Notes: a model not told the origin generated them from the sequence alone. A stretch of DNA of 64,000 nt from Sphingomonas sp. ATCC 31555 (GCF_000282895.1 NZ_ALBQ01000059.1:1-64000), one strand, 5' to 3'; counted from the stretch's first letter, positions 52,164 to 60,724 are shown. Numbers and translations are program-made.

Positions 52164-52345
52164 CGCGGGAGAGAATCCGGCTTGCCGGATCGCCGAAGGA
52201 GCAACCGCCCCGGAATCTCTCAGGCACCGAGGACCGCGCAGGCCACGACACTCTGGAAAGCGAGACGGCCGCATAGGCCGGGCTCCACCGAAGGGGTAAG
52301 CCGGCTCGCCGGCGAAAGCTCTCAGGTTCCGTGACAGAGGGGGCG
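52164..52345 (+). promoter_or_regulatory. Tandem glycine riboswitch upstream of gcvT
   Basis: Two glycine aptamers lie in series. The first runs from gcgggagag through cgccgaaggagcaa, aatctctcaggc and aggaccg to ctctggaaag. The second has caccgaaggggtaa, gctctcaggttcc and gtgacagaggggg. These are the invariant blocks of the gcvT-type riboswitch (Rfam glycine class). The array ends about 64 bases before the gcvT start. As in other bacteria it should turn on the cleavage operon when glycine is high. The region before it (52080-52163) shows TTGACT at 52100 as a possible -35. Confidence 0.95.
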
Positions 52346-52409
52346 ATGGTGCAGGCCGGGCGAGCGCGCCCGGGCGTGCCATTGAACCCTTGATGCCCGG
52401 AGTGCCCCG

Positions 52410-53570
52410 ATGAGCGATATCGCCGAAGACACCGTCACCGAAACGCCGATCGAGACGCTGCCGCTCGACGCCTGGCACCGCGCGCGCGGCGGCCGGATGG
52501 TGCCGTTCGCAGGTTACTCCATGCCGGTCCAGTATGAAGGCATCATGGCCGAGCACCTGTGGACGCGCGAGCATGCCGGGCTGTTCGACGTCAGTCATAT
52601 GGGCCAGCTGCTCTTCTCGGGCGTCGAGTTCGATGCGGGCCTTGAAAAGCTGCTGCCGGGCGACGTGAAGGGGCTGGGCGAGGGCCGGATGCGCTATTCG
52701 CTGCTGCTCAGCGAAGAAGGCGGCATCCATGACGACCTGATGATGACCCGCCTGCCCGCCGACAATGCCTTCGAGATCGACGGCGGTACGATCTACATGG
52801 TCGTCAACGGCGCGACCAAGTGGGACGATCTCGGCGTGTTCCGCGAATTCCTGCCCGACGAAGTGACGATCAACCATCTAGAAGACCAGGCGCTGCTGGC
52901 GCTGCAGGGGCCGGAAGCGGTCACCGCGCTCGCCCGCGTGCTGCCCGGCGTCGAGAAGCTGGTGTTCATGACCGCCGCTGCGTTCGAATGGAACGGCAAC
53001 CCGCTCTGGGTGAGCCGTTCGGGCTATACCGGCGAGGACGGGTTCGAGATTTCGCTGCCGGGCGAGGCGGCCGAGGCGTTCGCCGACGCGCTCACCGCGC
53101 AGCCCGAAGTCAAGCCGATCGGCCTGGGCGCGCGCGACTCGCTGCGCCTGGAGGCCGGCCTGCCGCTCTACGGCCATGACCTCGACCTGGAGACCACGCC
53201 GGTCGCCGCCGATCTCGGCTTTGCGCTGTCCAAGCGCCGCCGTGAGGAAGGTGGTTTTGCCGGTGCCGAGCGCATCCTCGCCGAGCGCGAGCAGGGCAGT
53301 GCCATGAAGCGCGTCGGCCTGATCGTCGAGGGCCGCCAGCCGGTGCGCGAGGGCGCGGCGGTGGTCGATGCCTCGGGCGCGGAAGTCGGCAAGGTTACTT
53401 CGGGCGGGTTCGCGCCGTCGGTGCAGAAGCCGATTGCGATGGCCTATGTGCCTTCGGCGCTTGCAGCGGCCGGCACCAAGATTACGCTTGTCCAGCGGGG
53501 CAAGCAGCACTCCGCGGAAGTCGTGGCAATGCCCTTCGTCCCCCACCGCTATGTCCGAAAGGGAGCGTGA
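52410..53570 (+). CDS. gcvT: Aminomethyltransferase (glycine cleavage T protein)
   Basis: A 386-residue T protein that transfers the aminomethyl carbon from lipoyl-GcvH to tetrahydrofolate and releases ammonia. Typical blocks are GGRMVPFAGYSMPVQYEG, HAGLFDVSHMGQL, SRSGYTGEDGFEISLP and RDSLRLEAGLPLYGHDL; the C-terminal domain ends in PFVPHRYVRKGA. The ATG at 52410 follows the riboswitch by 64 bases. It is the first gene of gcvT-gcvH-gcvPA-gcvPB and is under glycine control. Confidence 0.96.
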   Translation: MSDIAEDTVTETPIETLPLDAWHRARGGRMVPFAGYSMPVQYEGIMAEHLWTREHAGLFDVSHMGQLLFSGVEFDAGLEKLLPGDVKGLGEGRMRYSLLLSEEGGIHDDLMMTRLPADNAFEIDGGTIYMVVNGATKWDDLGVFREFLPDEVTINHLEDQALLALQGPEAVTALARVLPGVEKLVFMTAAAFEWNGNPLWVSRSGYTGEDGFEISLPGEAAEAFADALTAQPEVKPIGLGARDSLRLEAGLPLYGHDLDLETTPVAADLGFALSKRRREEGGFAGAERILAEREQGSAMKRVGLIVEGRQPVREGAAVVDASGAEVGKVTSGGFAPSVQKPIAMAYVPSALAAAGTKITLVQRGKQHSAEVVAMPFVPHRYVRKGA

Positions 53571-53571
53571 C

Positions 53572-53943
53572 ATGAGCCGTTATTTTACCGAAGACCATGA
53601 GTGGATCGAAGTCGACGGCGACGTCGCGACGGTCGGCATCACCGAATATGCCCAGAGCCAGCTCGGCGACATCGTGTTCGTCGAAGTGCCCGACGAGGGC
53701 AAGGAACTGAGCAAGGGCGACGATGCCGCCGTCGTCGAGAGCGTGAAGGCGGCGTCGGACGTGTATGCGCCGGTGTCGGGCACCGTCGTCGAGGGCAATG
53801 CCGACCTCGCCGACAATCCCGCGCTGGTGAACGAGGATCCGGAAGGCGAAGGCTGGTTCTTCAAGATGACTCTGAGCGACGAGAGCGAGCTGGAAGGCCT
53901 GATGAACGAGGCCAAGTACCAGGCGTTCGTCGCCAAGCTGTGA
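53572..53943 (+). CDS. gcvH: Glycine cleavage system H protein
   Basis: A 123-residue lipoyl carrier protein that shuttles the aminomethyl group between the P, T and L proteins. The lipoylated lysine is Lys59 in ESVKAASD, and the fold is marked by TEDHEWIEVDGDVATVGITEYAQ and LGDIVFVEVPDEG. It starts one base after the gcvT stop, with agggagcg upstream. Its lipoyl group would be made by LipB, encoded at 11272, and LipA. Confidence 0.97.
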   Translation: MSRYFTEDHEWIEVDGDVATVGITEYAQSQLGDIVFVEVPDEGKELSKGDDAAVVESVKAASDVYAPVSGTVVEGNADLADNPALVNEDPEGEGWFFKMTLSDESELEGLMNEAKYQAFVAKL

Positions 53944-53954
53944 TGTGACCTTTT

Positions 53955-54197
53955 CCCCCTCCCGCGTGCGGGAGGGGGCAGGGGGCGGGCCTACGCTCTC
54001 CTCCTGACGGGCCGCCCGAGGATAGCGGGCGCCCACCCCCGGCCCCTCCCGCACGCGGGAGGGGAGAAGCAAGGGGGCACCGAATTTCTCCTCCTCATGC
54101 GGGAGGAATGCCGGGGCGGGCCAAAACCCACCCCAGAAACCGAAAGGCCCGCGGATGGCGGGGGCCCACCCCCAACCCCTCCCGCACGCGGGAGGGG
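53955..54197. repeat. Three copies of a GC-rich palindrome between gcvH and gcvPA
   Basis: The 22- to 24-base palindrome CCCCTCCCGC...GCGGGAGGGG occurs at 53955-53978, 54043-54064 and 54176-54197. Stretches between them also repeat (gggcgcccacccccggcccct and ggggcccacccccaacccct). Each copy can fold into a stable hairpin. The third ends 13 bases before the gcvPA start and carries its ribosome-binding sequence ggagggg, so it could hide or expose that site. Confidence 0.85.
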
Positions 54198-54210
54198 AGT
54201 AGGACAGTCG

Positions 54211-55569
54211 ATGCGCTACCTGCCCCTTACCCCGGCCGACCGTCAGGCAATGCTTGGCACGATCGGCGCCCAGTCGATCGACGACCTGTTCGTCGACGTG
54301 CCCGAAAGCGCCCGCCTGAGCGGGCCGATCGCCGGCCTGCCGATGCATGCGTCGGAACTCGCGGTCGAACGCCACATGACCGCGCTCGCCCGCAAGAACA
54401 TTGCCGCCGGCGAAGCGCCGTTCTTCTTGGGGGCAGGGGCCTATCGCCACCATGTGCCGGCCTCGGTCGATCACATCATCCAGCGCGGCGAGTTCCTCAC
54501 CGCCTACACGCCCTACCAGCCGGAAATCGCGCAGGGCACGCTGCAGATGATGTTCGAGTTCCAGAGCCAGATCGCCCGGCTGCTGGGTTGCGACGTCGCC
54601 AACGCCTCGATGTACGACGGCTCGACCGCGTGCTGGGAAGCGATCTCGATGGCGCGGCGCGTCACCAAGCGCGGCAAGGCGATCCTCTCGGGCGGCCTGC
54701 ACCCCCACTACGTGTCGGTCGCCAAGACGATGGCGCGCTTCACCGGCGACCAGCTCGTCACCGGCGTGCCGACGTTCAGCCCCGAGCCCGACACGCTCGA
54801 CCTGATCAACGCGATCGACGCCGACACCTCGTGCGTCGTCGTCCAGTATCCCGACATTCTCGGCCGCATCGAGGACATGTCCGCACTGGCCGACGCCTGC
54901 CACGCCAAGAAGGCGCTGCTGATCGCCGTCGTCACCGAGCCGGTGGCGCTGGGGGCGATCAAGGCGCCGGGCGAGATGGGCGCGGACATCGTCGTCGGCG
55001 AGGGCCAGTCGCTCGGCGTCGGCCTCCAGTTCGGCGGGCCGTATGTAGGCCTGTTCGCCTGCTCGGAAAAGCTGGTCCGCCAGATGCCGGGGCGCCTGTG
55101 TGGCGAGACGGTGGACGCCAGCGGCAAGCGCGGCTTCGTGCTGACGCTCTCCACCCGCGAGCAGCATATCCGCCGCGAGAAGGCGACGTCGAACATCTGC
55201 ACCAGCTCGGTGCTGTGCGCGCTCGCCATGTCGGTGCACATGACGCTGCTGGGCGAGAAAGGCCTGCGCCAGCTCGCCGAGCTCAACCATGTCGGCGCCA
55301 GCGCCGCCGCCGATCGCCTGGCCGAAGTGGACGGGGTGGAGCTGGTCACCGACCGGTTCTTCAACGAATTCACCCTGAAGCTGTCGAAGGAAGCGCGTCC
55401 GGTCGTCCGCCAGCTGGCCGACAAGGGCATATTGGCCGGCGTGTCGCTCGGCCGCCTCTATCCGGGCGTCGAAGCGCTGCAGAACGGCCTCGTCGTCGCG
55501 GTCACCGAAACCACCACGGAGGAGGACGTCGAGACGCTTGCCTCCGCACTCGAGGAGGTGCTGGCATGA
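54211..55569 (+). CDS. gcvPA: Glycine dehydrogenase (decarboxylating) subunit 1
   Basis: A 452-residue N-terminal half of the PLP-dependent P protein. It contains RYLPLTPADRQAMLGTIGAQSIDDLFVDVP, GAYRHHVPASVDHIIQRGEFLTAYTPYQPE and GEGQSLGVGLQFGGPYVGLFA, all typical of GcvPA. This half lacks the PLP lysine and pairs with GcvPB. The start at 54211 matches the family N-terminus; a longer frame from 54097 would run through hairpin DNA. It overlaps gcvPB by four bases. Confidence 0.96.
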   Translation: MRYLPLTPADRQAMLGTIGAQSIDDLFVDVPESARLSGPIAGLPMHASELAVERHMTALARKNIAAGEAPFFLGAGAYRHHVPASVDHIIQRGEFLTAYTPYQPEIAQGTLQMMFEFQSQIARLLGCDVANASMYDGSTACWEAISMARRVTKRGKAILSGGLHPHYVSVAKTMARFTGDQLVTGVPTFSPEPDTLDLINAIDADTSCVVVQYPDILGRIEDMSALADACHAKKALLIAVVTEPVALGAIKAPGEMGADIVVGEGQSLGVGLQFGGPYVGLFACSEKLVRQMPGRLCGETVDASGKRGFVLTLSTREQHIRREKATSNICTSSVLCALAMSVHMTLLGEKGLRQLAELNHVGASAAADRLAEVDGVELVTDRFFNEFTLKLSKEARPVVRQLADKGILAGVSLGRLYPGVEALQNGLVVAVTETTTEEDVETLASALEEVLA

Positions 55570-57140
55570 GCACGATCAATCCGTCGGGCTGGCGCCCCAC
55601 CACGCCGTCGCAGGGCGGCGAGACCGCCGAGGGCACGTTCACCGGCAACCGCGCGCTGATGCTGGAAGAGGCGCTGATTTTCGAGATCGGCTCCACCGAC
55701 ACCACCGGCGTCGATTTCGGCGAGGCCCCCGCAGGCAAGTCCCGCCTGGGCGGCATGGAGCGCAGCAAGGCGATCGGCCTGCCGGGCCTGTCCGAGCCCG
55801 AGACGGTGCGCCACTATACCCGCCTCAGCCGCCAGAATTATGCCATCGATCTCGGCCTGTTCCCGCTGGGCAGCTGCACGATGAAGCATAATCCGCGCCT
55901 CAACGAGCGGATGGCGCGCCTGCCGGGCTTCGCCGATATCCACCCGCTCCAGCCGGTCGATACCGTGCAGGGCGCGCTGGAGGCGATCGACCAGCTCGCG
56001 CACTGGCTGATCACGCTCACCGGCATGCAGGCGGTGGCGATGAGCCCCAAGGCCGGCGCCCACGGCGAACTCTGCGGCGTGCTGGCGATCCGCGCGGCGC
56101 TCGACGCTAAGGGCGAGACCGCGCGTCGCATCATGCTGGTGCCGGAGAGCGCGCACGGCACCAACCCGGCGACGGCGGCATTCGCCGGCTTCGCGGTGGA
56201 GGACATCCCCGCGACTCCGCAAGGCCGGGTCGACGTGGCGGCGCTCAAGGCGCGGCTGGGGCCGGACATCGCCGGCGTGATGATCACCAACCCGAACACC
56301 TGCGGGCTGTTCGAACCGGACCTCAAGGACATTTCCGACGCGGTCCATGCCGCCGGCGGCTATGTCTATTGCGACGGCGCCAACTTCAACGCGATCGTCG
56401 GCCGGGTCCGCCCGGGCGACCTCGGCGTCGATGCGATGCACATCAACCTGCACAAGACCTTCTCCACCCCGCATGGCGGCGGCGGCCCGGGTTCGGGTCC
56501 GGTCGTGCTGTCGGCGGCACTGGCACCCTATGCGCCGCTGCCCTTCGTCGAGAAGACCGAGAGCGGCTATCGCATCGTCGAGGAGGAGAATGCCGAGGAG
56601 CATCATGCCGGCACCTTCGGCCGCATGACCGCCTTCCACGGCCAGATGGGCATGTTCACCCGCGCGCTGACCTATATCCTCAGCCACGGCGCCGACGGCC
56701 TGCGCCAGGTCGCCGAGGATTCGGTGCTCAATGCCAATTACGTGCTGCGCGCGATGGAGGACGTGCTCGACGCGCCCTTCGCCAAGACCGGCCCGTGCAT
56801 GCATGAGGCGATCTTCAGCGACAAGGGCCTGCCCGAGGGCTTCTCGACGCTCGACATCGCCAAGGGACTGATCGACGAGGGTTATCACCCGATGACGGTG
56901 TATTTCCCGCTGGTCGTCCACGGCGCGATGCTGGTCGAGCCGACCGAGACCGAGAGCAAGGCGGCGCTCGACCAGTTCATCGGCGCGTTCCGCAACGTCG
57001 CGATGAAGGCCAAGCAGGGCGAGGCGGCGCTCAAGAGCGCACCGCACTTCGCGCCCCGCCGCCGCCTCGACGAGACGCTCGCCGCGCGCAAGCCGGTGCT
57101 GGCCTACAAGGATGCGGCGCCGGCCGAAGCGGCCGAGTAA
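55566..57140 (+). CDS. gcvPB: Glycine dehydrogenase (decarboxylating) subunit 2
   Basis: A 524-residue C-terminal half of the P protein, with the PLP lysine Lys297 in INLHKTFSTPHGGGGPG. Other blocks are LPLGSCTMKHNPRLNE-like (FPLGSCTMKHNPRLNE), PESAHGTNPATAAFAGF and NPNTCGLFE. The first 60 residues form a normal GcvPB extension. The start overlaps the gcvPA stop (ATGA), so the two halves are made in step. Very long frames that read through from 54108 are shadows. A strong hairpin follows. Confidence 0.96.
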   Translation: MSTINPSGWRPTTPSQGGETAEGTFTGNRALMLEEALIFEIGSTDTTGVDFGEAPAGKSRLGGMERSKAIGLPGLSEPETVRHYTRLSRQNYAIDLGLFPLGSCTMKHNPRLNERMARLPGFADIHPLQPVDTVQGALEAIDQLAHWLITLTGMQAVAMSPKAGAHGELCGVLAIRAALDAKGETARRIMLVPESAHGTNPATAAFAGFAVEDIPATPQGRVDVAALKARLGPDIAGVMITNPNTCGLFEPDLKDISDAVHAAGGYVYCDGANFNAIVGRVRPGDLGVDAMHINLHKTFSTPHGGGGPGSGPVVLSAALAPYAPLPFVEKTESGYRIVEEENAEEHHAGTFGRMTAFHGQMGMFTRALTYILSHGADGLRQVAEDSVLNANYVLRAMEDVLDAPFAKTGPCMHEAIFSDKGLPEGFSTLDIAKGLIDEGYHPMTVYFPLVVHGAMLVEPTETESKAALDQFIGAFRNVAMKAKQGEAALKSAPHFAPRRRLDETLAARKPVLAYKDAAPAEAAE

Positions 57141-57177
57141 GCGCCCGACCCGTTACCCCCCGAGAGAGGGTCGCACA

Positions 57178-57209
57178 CGCCGGCTGGAAGCCCCCGCTTC
57201 CAGCCGGCG
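57178..57209 (+). terminator. Terminator hairpin after the gcv operon
   Basis: A perfect 14-bp stem (arms CGCCGGCTGGAAGC and GCTTCCAGCCGGCG, loop CCCC) lies 37 bases after the gcvPB stop. It is followed by CTTTGCATTTG, a weak T-rich tail. It also faces the end of the convergent rlmJ gene. Confidence 0.75.
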
Positions 57210-57257
57210 CTTTGCATTTGCGGGGGAGTTGCGTGGCTGACTGCAGATTGCAGCGTT

Positions 57258-58088
57258 TCAGTCGTGCAACCAGTCCGCGCGGATCTCGCCCCGATGCCCG
57301 TCCGGCGCCAGCGCGGCACGCAGCGCTTCCAGCAGCGGCGGCAGCGCCTGCACGAAGGCATAGGGCGGATTGACGATGAACAAGCCCGCGCCGTTATAGA
57401 TGCCGGGCATATCGGCATCGTACAGCCAATGCTCCACGACAAGGAATTTCGGGATGCCGAGCCTGCGCAGCTTCTGCTTCCACTGCTGGTGCGTCGCGCG
57501 GTCCTTCAGCGGATACCAGATCACCGTCACGCCATGCGCCCATTTGCGGTGCGCGGCGGCGAGGGTGGCGACGATGCGGTCGCGCTCGTCGGTCTGCTCA
57601 TAGGGCGGATCGACGACCACCACGCCGCGCGCCGTCCGGGTCGGCAGCAGCGCCAGCCACAGCTCATAGGCATCGCGCGCGTGCACGGCGGCCGGCGACC
57701 CGCGCATCGCATCGCGCAGGATCGCGACGTCCTCGGGATGCTTCTCGTTGAGGATCAGCAGGTCCTGCGGGCGCAGCAGCTGCGCGAGGAACTGCGGCGA
57801 GCCGGGGTAGAGGTGCGGCTCCGCCCCGTCATTCACCGCCCGCACCGCGGCGCGATAGTCGTCGAGCAGAGGGTTCGTATCGGCAAAGGCGCGCAGCACG
57901 CCGTGCGCGGCCTCGCCGGTGCGCTGCGCCTGCTCACCGCCAAGGTCGTAGAGCCCGCAGCCGGCATGGGTATCGATCAGGGTCAGCGCGCCCTCTTTCT
58001 GCTGCAGGGCCCGGAGGAGCGCGATCAGCAGGCTGTGCTTCACGACATCGGCGCTGTTGCCGGCATGGAAGGAGTGGCGATAATTCAT
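57258..58088 (-). CDS. rlmJ: 23S rRNA (adenine(2030)-N6)-methyltransferase RlmJ
   Basis: A 276-residue SAM-dependent N6-adenine methyltransferase for 23S rRNA. It begins MNYRHSFHAGNSADVVKHSLLIALLRALQQKEGAL, the RlmJ hallmark, with THAGCGLYDL for SAM and the catalytic DPPYEQTDE. The C-terminal part (GIYNGAGLFIVNPPYAF) is also typical. The start at 58088 matches the conserved N-terminus; a longer frame to 58313 lies antisense inside the next gene. Its start overlaps that gene's stop by four bases. Confidence 0.95.
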   Translation of the reverse strand: MNYRHSFHAGNSADVVKHSLLIALLRALQQKEGALTLIDTHAGCGLYDLGGEQAQRTGEAAHGVLRAFADTNPLLDDYRAAVRAVNDGAEPHLYPGSPQFLAQLLRPQDLLILNEKHPEDVAILRDAMRGSPAAVHARDAYELWLALLPTRTARGVVVVDPPYEQTDERDRIVATLAAAHRKWAHGVTVIWYPLKDRATHQQWKQKLRRLGIPKFLVVEHWLYDADMPGIYNGAGLFIVNPPYAFVQALPPLLEALRAALAPDGHRGEIRADWLHD

Positions 58089-58657
58089 TGAGATCTCAAA
58101 CTCGTGTCCATGCTGGTGATTTCCTCGAACTGGCCCGGCGCAATCCCGGCGACACACCAGTCGCCGATGGACCAGCGGACCAGCCGCAGCGTGGGAAACC
58201 CCACCGCCGCCGTCATGCGGCGCACTTGCCGGTTGCGCCCTTCGCGGATGGTGATCTTCAGCCAGCTGTCGGGGATGAACTTGCGCTGGCGGATCGGCGG
58301 GTCGCGTTCCCACAGCTCCGGCGGGTCGATCCGCTCGACCTCGGCCGGCAGGGTCATGCCGTCCTTGAGCAGGACGCCCCGTCGCAGGCGCTCGAGGTCC
58401 GCCGCCTGCGGATCGCCCTCGACCTGGACGAGATAGGTCTTGGGCATCTTGAAGCGCGGATCGGCGATGCGCGCCTGCAGCCGCCCATCATCGCACAGCA
58501 GCAGCAGCCCCTCGCTGTCGCGATCGAGCCTGCCGGCGGGGTAGACACCCTTCACCTCGATGAAATCCGACAAGGTCGACCGAAGTGTCGGCGATCCGCG
58601 GTCCGTGAATTGCGACAGGACGCCAAAGGGTTTGTTGAACAGGAGCAGCCGGGCCAT
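58085..58657 (-). CDS. 23S rRNA pseudouridine synthase, RluE/RsuA family
   Basis: A 190-residue pseudouridine synthase of the RsuA/RluBEF group without the N-terminal S4 domain. It begins MARLLLFNKPFGVLSQFTDRG, has the catalytic Asp in GRLDRDSEGLLLL, KTYLVQVEG and the end motif REGRNRQVRRMTAAVG. Short length and lack of S4 fit RluE (23S U2457). It overlaps rlmJ by four bases, so two rRNA-modifying enzymes are made together. The start at 58657 is preferred over a longer frame from 58717. Confidence 0.92.
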   Translation of the reverse strand: MARLLLFNKPFGVLSQFTDRGSPTLRSTLSDFIEVKGVYPAGRLDRDSEGLLLLCDDGRLQARIADPRFKMPKTYLVQVEGDPQAADLERLRRGVLLKDGMTLPAEVERIDPPELWERDPPIRQRKFIPDSWLKITIREGRNRQVRRMTAAVGFPTLRLVRWSIGDWCVAGIAPGQFEEITSMDTSLRSQ

Positions 58658-58907
58658 CCTGCGCGCATAGCGTTCGGCCGCGGCAATGTCTTCTCGCGCA
58701 TGCCGCGGGCAGATCAACTGCGCTCGCCCGCTCTACCCAGAGGCCGTCGGTCGGGCTTCCTGCTTTCGCAGGGCGAAACGGCCGATCCGCTACCGCGCCG
58801 AACGTGGTCCGTCGCAGCTTGCACCTCCGCCGAACGCTTGCATTCGGGGCGGGCTTGGAGCGGTCGGCTTCCGATCTCAGCCGCCCCTTCGCTGGCACAG
58901 CAGCGTT

Positions 58908-58935
58908 TTGACCGCGCCACGCTTCCTCCTATGTT
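58908..58935 (+). promoter_or_regulatory. Candidate sigma70 promoter for the 43-residue peptide and DUF938 gene
   Basis: TTGACC at 58908-58913 and TATGTT at 58930-58935 are separated by 16 bases, a good match to the housekeeping consensus. Transcription would start near 58942, 20 bases before the small gene's ATG. The rest of the 304-base gap from 58658 shows nothing else that I can support. Confidence 0.5.
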
Positions 58936-58961
58936 GCACCGCATCTACCGGGAGGACTCGC

Positions 58962-59093
58962 ATGCAGTTCGATACGCCGTACGGGATACGCTACCGCATC
59001 ACTGCGCTCGTGGTGGGGCTGTTCAGCGCGATGCGGGCGGCGCTGTATCTCCGGGGCAAGCGCCTGCTCGCCAAGGCGCGCGTCGCCGCATGA
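58962..59093 (+). CDS. 43-residue predicted membrane peptide coupled to the DUF938 gene
   Basis: A short gene encoding MQFDTPYGIRYRITALVVGL and 23 more residues. The middle (about residues 11-30, ITALVVGLFSAMRAALYL) could cross the membrane, and the end is strongly basic (RGKRLLAKARVAA). Support comes from a strong ribosome site gggagga 7 bases upstream, a candidate promoter 20 bases before, and a stop codon that overlaps the start of the methyltransferase gene (ATGA). I do not recognise the peptide. It could be a functional small protein or a leader that sets translation of the next gene. Confidence 0.6.
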   Translation: MQFDTPYGIRYRITALVVGLFSAMRAALYLRGKRLLAKARVAA

Positions 59094-59719
59094 GCGATCG
59101 CGAACGCAGCTGGCTGGCCCCGCCCGAGGGCGTGCGTCGCCATGCTCCCGCGACGCTGCGCAACCGCGCGCCGATTGCCACGATTCTAGCGCAACTGCTG
59201 CCCGCCGCCGGCCATGTGCTGGAAGTGGCAAGCGGCAGCGGCGAGCATTGCGCCTATTTTGCCGAGCATTTCCCCAAGCTGGAATGGCACCCCAGCGACC
59301 CCGATCCGCAAGCGCTCGCGTCGATTGCCGCCTGGTGCGATGGGCTGGGCAATGTCCGGCCGCCGCTGGCCCTTGATGCGGCCGCCCTTGCCTGGCCGAT
59401 TGCGCACGCCGATGCGATCCTCTGCGTCAACATGGTCCATATCAGCCCGTGGGAGGCTACGCTGGGGCTGATGGCGGGGGCGGGGCGGTTGTTGCCGCCG
59501 GGCGGGCCGCTGGTCCTCTACGGCCCGTATCGTGAGGCGGGCGTGTCCACCGCGCCTTCCAACGAGGACTTCGATCGTTCGCTGCGCGCGCGCAACCCTG
59601 CCTGGGGGCTGCGGCTGCTGAGCGACGTGACGGCGGCGGCGGAAGCGCAAGGGCTGGTGTTCGACCGGCGGGTGGAGATGCCCGCCAACAATCTCATAGT
59701 GGCGTTTCGGCGTAGCTAG
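59090..59719 (+). CDS. DUF938 family SAM-dependent methyltransferase
   Basis: A 209-residue class I methyltransferase-fold protein. It begins MSDRERSWLAPPEGVRRHAPATLRNRAPIATIL and has the SAM loop VLEVASGSGEHCAYFAEHFPKLEWHPSDPD, INMVHISPWEATLGL-like (VNMVHISPWEATLGL) and the final ANNLIVAFR. This is the DUF938 (UPF0585) pattern; the substrate is unknown. Its start overlaps the small peptide gene's stop. The 3' end overlaps the convergent exporter gene by 26 bases. Confidence 0.9.
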   Translation: MSDRERSWLAPPEGVRRHAPATLRNRAPIATILAQLLPAAGHVLEVASGSGEHCAYFAEHFPKLEWHPSDPDPQALASIAAWCDGLGNVRPPLALDAAALAWPIAHADAILCVNMVHISPWEATLGLMAGAGRLLPPGGPLVLYGPYREAGVSTAPSNEDFDRSLRARNPAWGLRLLSDVTAAAEAQGLVFDRRVEMPANNLIVAFRRS

Positions 59720-60602
59720 CCTGACCGCGCGCGAGCTTCTGCTCGCGATAGACGATGTACAGGCCGCTGGCGATGATCACCGGTGCGCCCAGCCAGGTGG
59801 AGGTGGTCGGCAGCACGCCGAACAGCAGCCAGCCGTAGAGCGTCGCCCAGATGAGACCCGAATAGTCCATCGGCACCACGGCGGAGACGGGGGCGAAGCG
59901 CATCGCGCCGGTGAGCGCGAGCTGGCCGACGCCGCCGACCAGCCCGGTGGCGATCAGGATCGCCCAGGTGACCGGATCATGGTTCTGGAAGTTGAAGGCA
60001 TAAACCAGGCCCAGCACCGGCACCGACAGCAGCGAGAACCAGAAAACGGTGGTGCCGGCACTTTCGGTGCGGCCGATCTGGCGCAGGGTGATTGCCACGA
60101 GCGCGACGAACAACGCTGCCAGAAGCCCCACGACGGCGCTGAAGATCGGGATCGCCTGATGCCCCGGCTGCACCACGATCAGCACGCCGACGAATCCGAG
60201 GATCACCGCGCTCCAGCGATGCCAGCCGGTCGGCTCGCGCAGCAGCAGGGCGCCGAGCAGCGTCGCGAAGATCGGCACGGTGAACTGGAAGGTCTGCGCC
60301 TCTGCCAGGGGCAGCAGCACGACCGCGCCGAAGGTGAAGATCATGCCGGTAAGACCCACCGCTGTGCGCCATACATGCGCGCCGAAGCGCTTGGTCTTCA
60401 GTGATTGCAGCCCCGGCCCGGCCGCCACCCACAACGTTACCAGCGGCACCGCCCATAGCTGGCGATGGAACATCGTCTCGACAAGATTGGCGCCCCGGAT
60501 TTCGGATAGCTTGATCAGTGCCGACATGGTCGCCAGGCAGGCAATCGCGAACAGGCGTAGCGCAAGGCCGGTAGCGATGCGATCGGTGCGGGCATTGGAC
60601 AC
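59694..60602 (-). CDS. EamA/DMT family transporter
   Basis: A 302-residue integral membrane protein with about ten helices in two EamA repeats, residues about 12-140 and 155-285. The second repeat ends in the conserved ALTGAMRFAPVSAVVPMDYSGLIWATLYGWLLFG segment. Family members export amino acids, nucleotides or other metabolites. The last 26 bases overlap the DUF938 gene. No neighbour indicates a substrate. Confidence 0.9.
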   Translation of the reverse strand: MSNARTDRIATGLALRLFAIACLATMSALIKLSEIRGANLVETMFHRQLWAVPLVTLWVAAGPGLQSLKTKRFGAHVWRTAVGLTGMIFTFGAVVLLPLAEAQTFQFTVPIFATLLGALLLREPTGWHRWSAVILGFVGVLIVVQPGHQAIPIFSAVVGLLAALFVALVAITLRQIGRTESAGTTVFWFSLLSVPVLGLVYAFNFQNHDPVTWAILIATGLVGGVGQLALTGAMRFAPVSAVVPMDYSGLIWATLYGWLLFGVLPTTSTWLGAPVIIASGLYIVYREQKLARGQASYAETPL

Positions 60603-60712
60603 GCCGGCTGGTTAGGGCGCAGGGCGTTGGGCGGCAAGTCGTTTTGTTCTTGCCGTCTAGTCTCCGATGGCGCGGTGCAGCAATAGGCGGTTGCCCGGCC
60701 GAAAATAATTGC

Positions 60713-60724
60713 CTAACCGGTTAG
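60713..60724. promoter_or_regulatory. Perfect palindrome CTAACCGGTTAG
   Basis: A 12-base perfect palindrome in the 275-base gap between the exporter gene (leftward) and the rhamnosyltransferase-like gene (rightward). Its position 111 bases before one start and 154 before the other would suit a TetR-type operator, but no regulator gene is near. Confidence 0.3.

Noticed and set aside
54108..57140. 1010-codon frame suggesting a giant fused protein
   Set aside because: The first 486 codons are an alternate frame of gcvPA; the true gcvPB gene starts at 55566 with the ATGA overlap.
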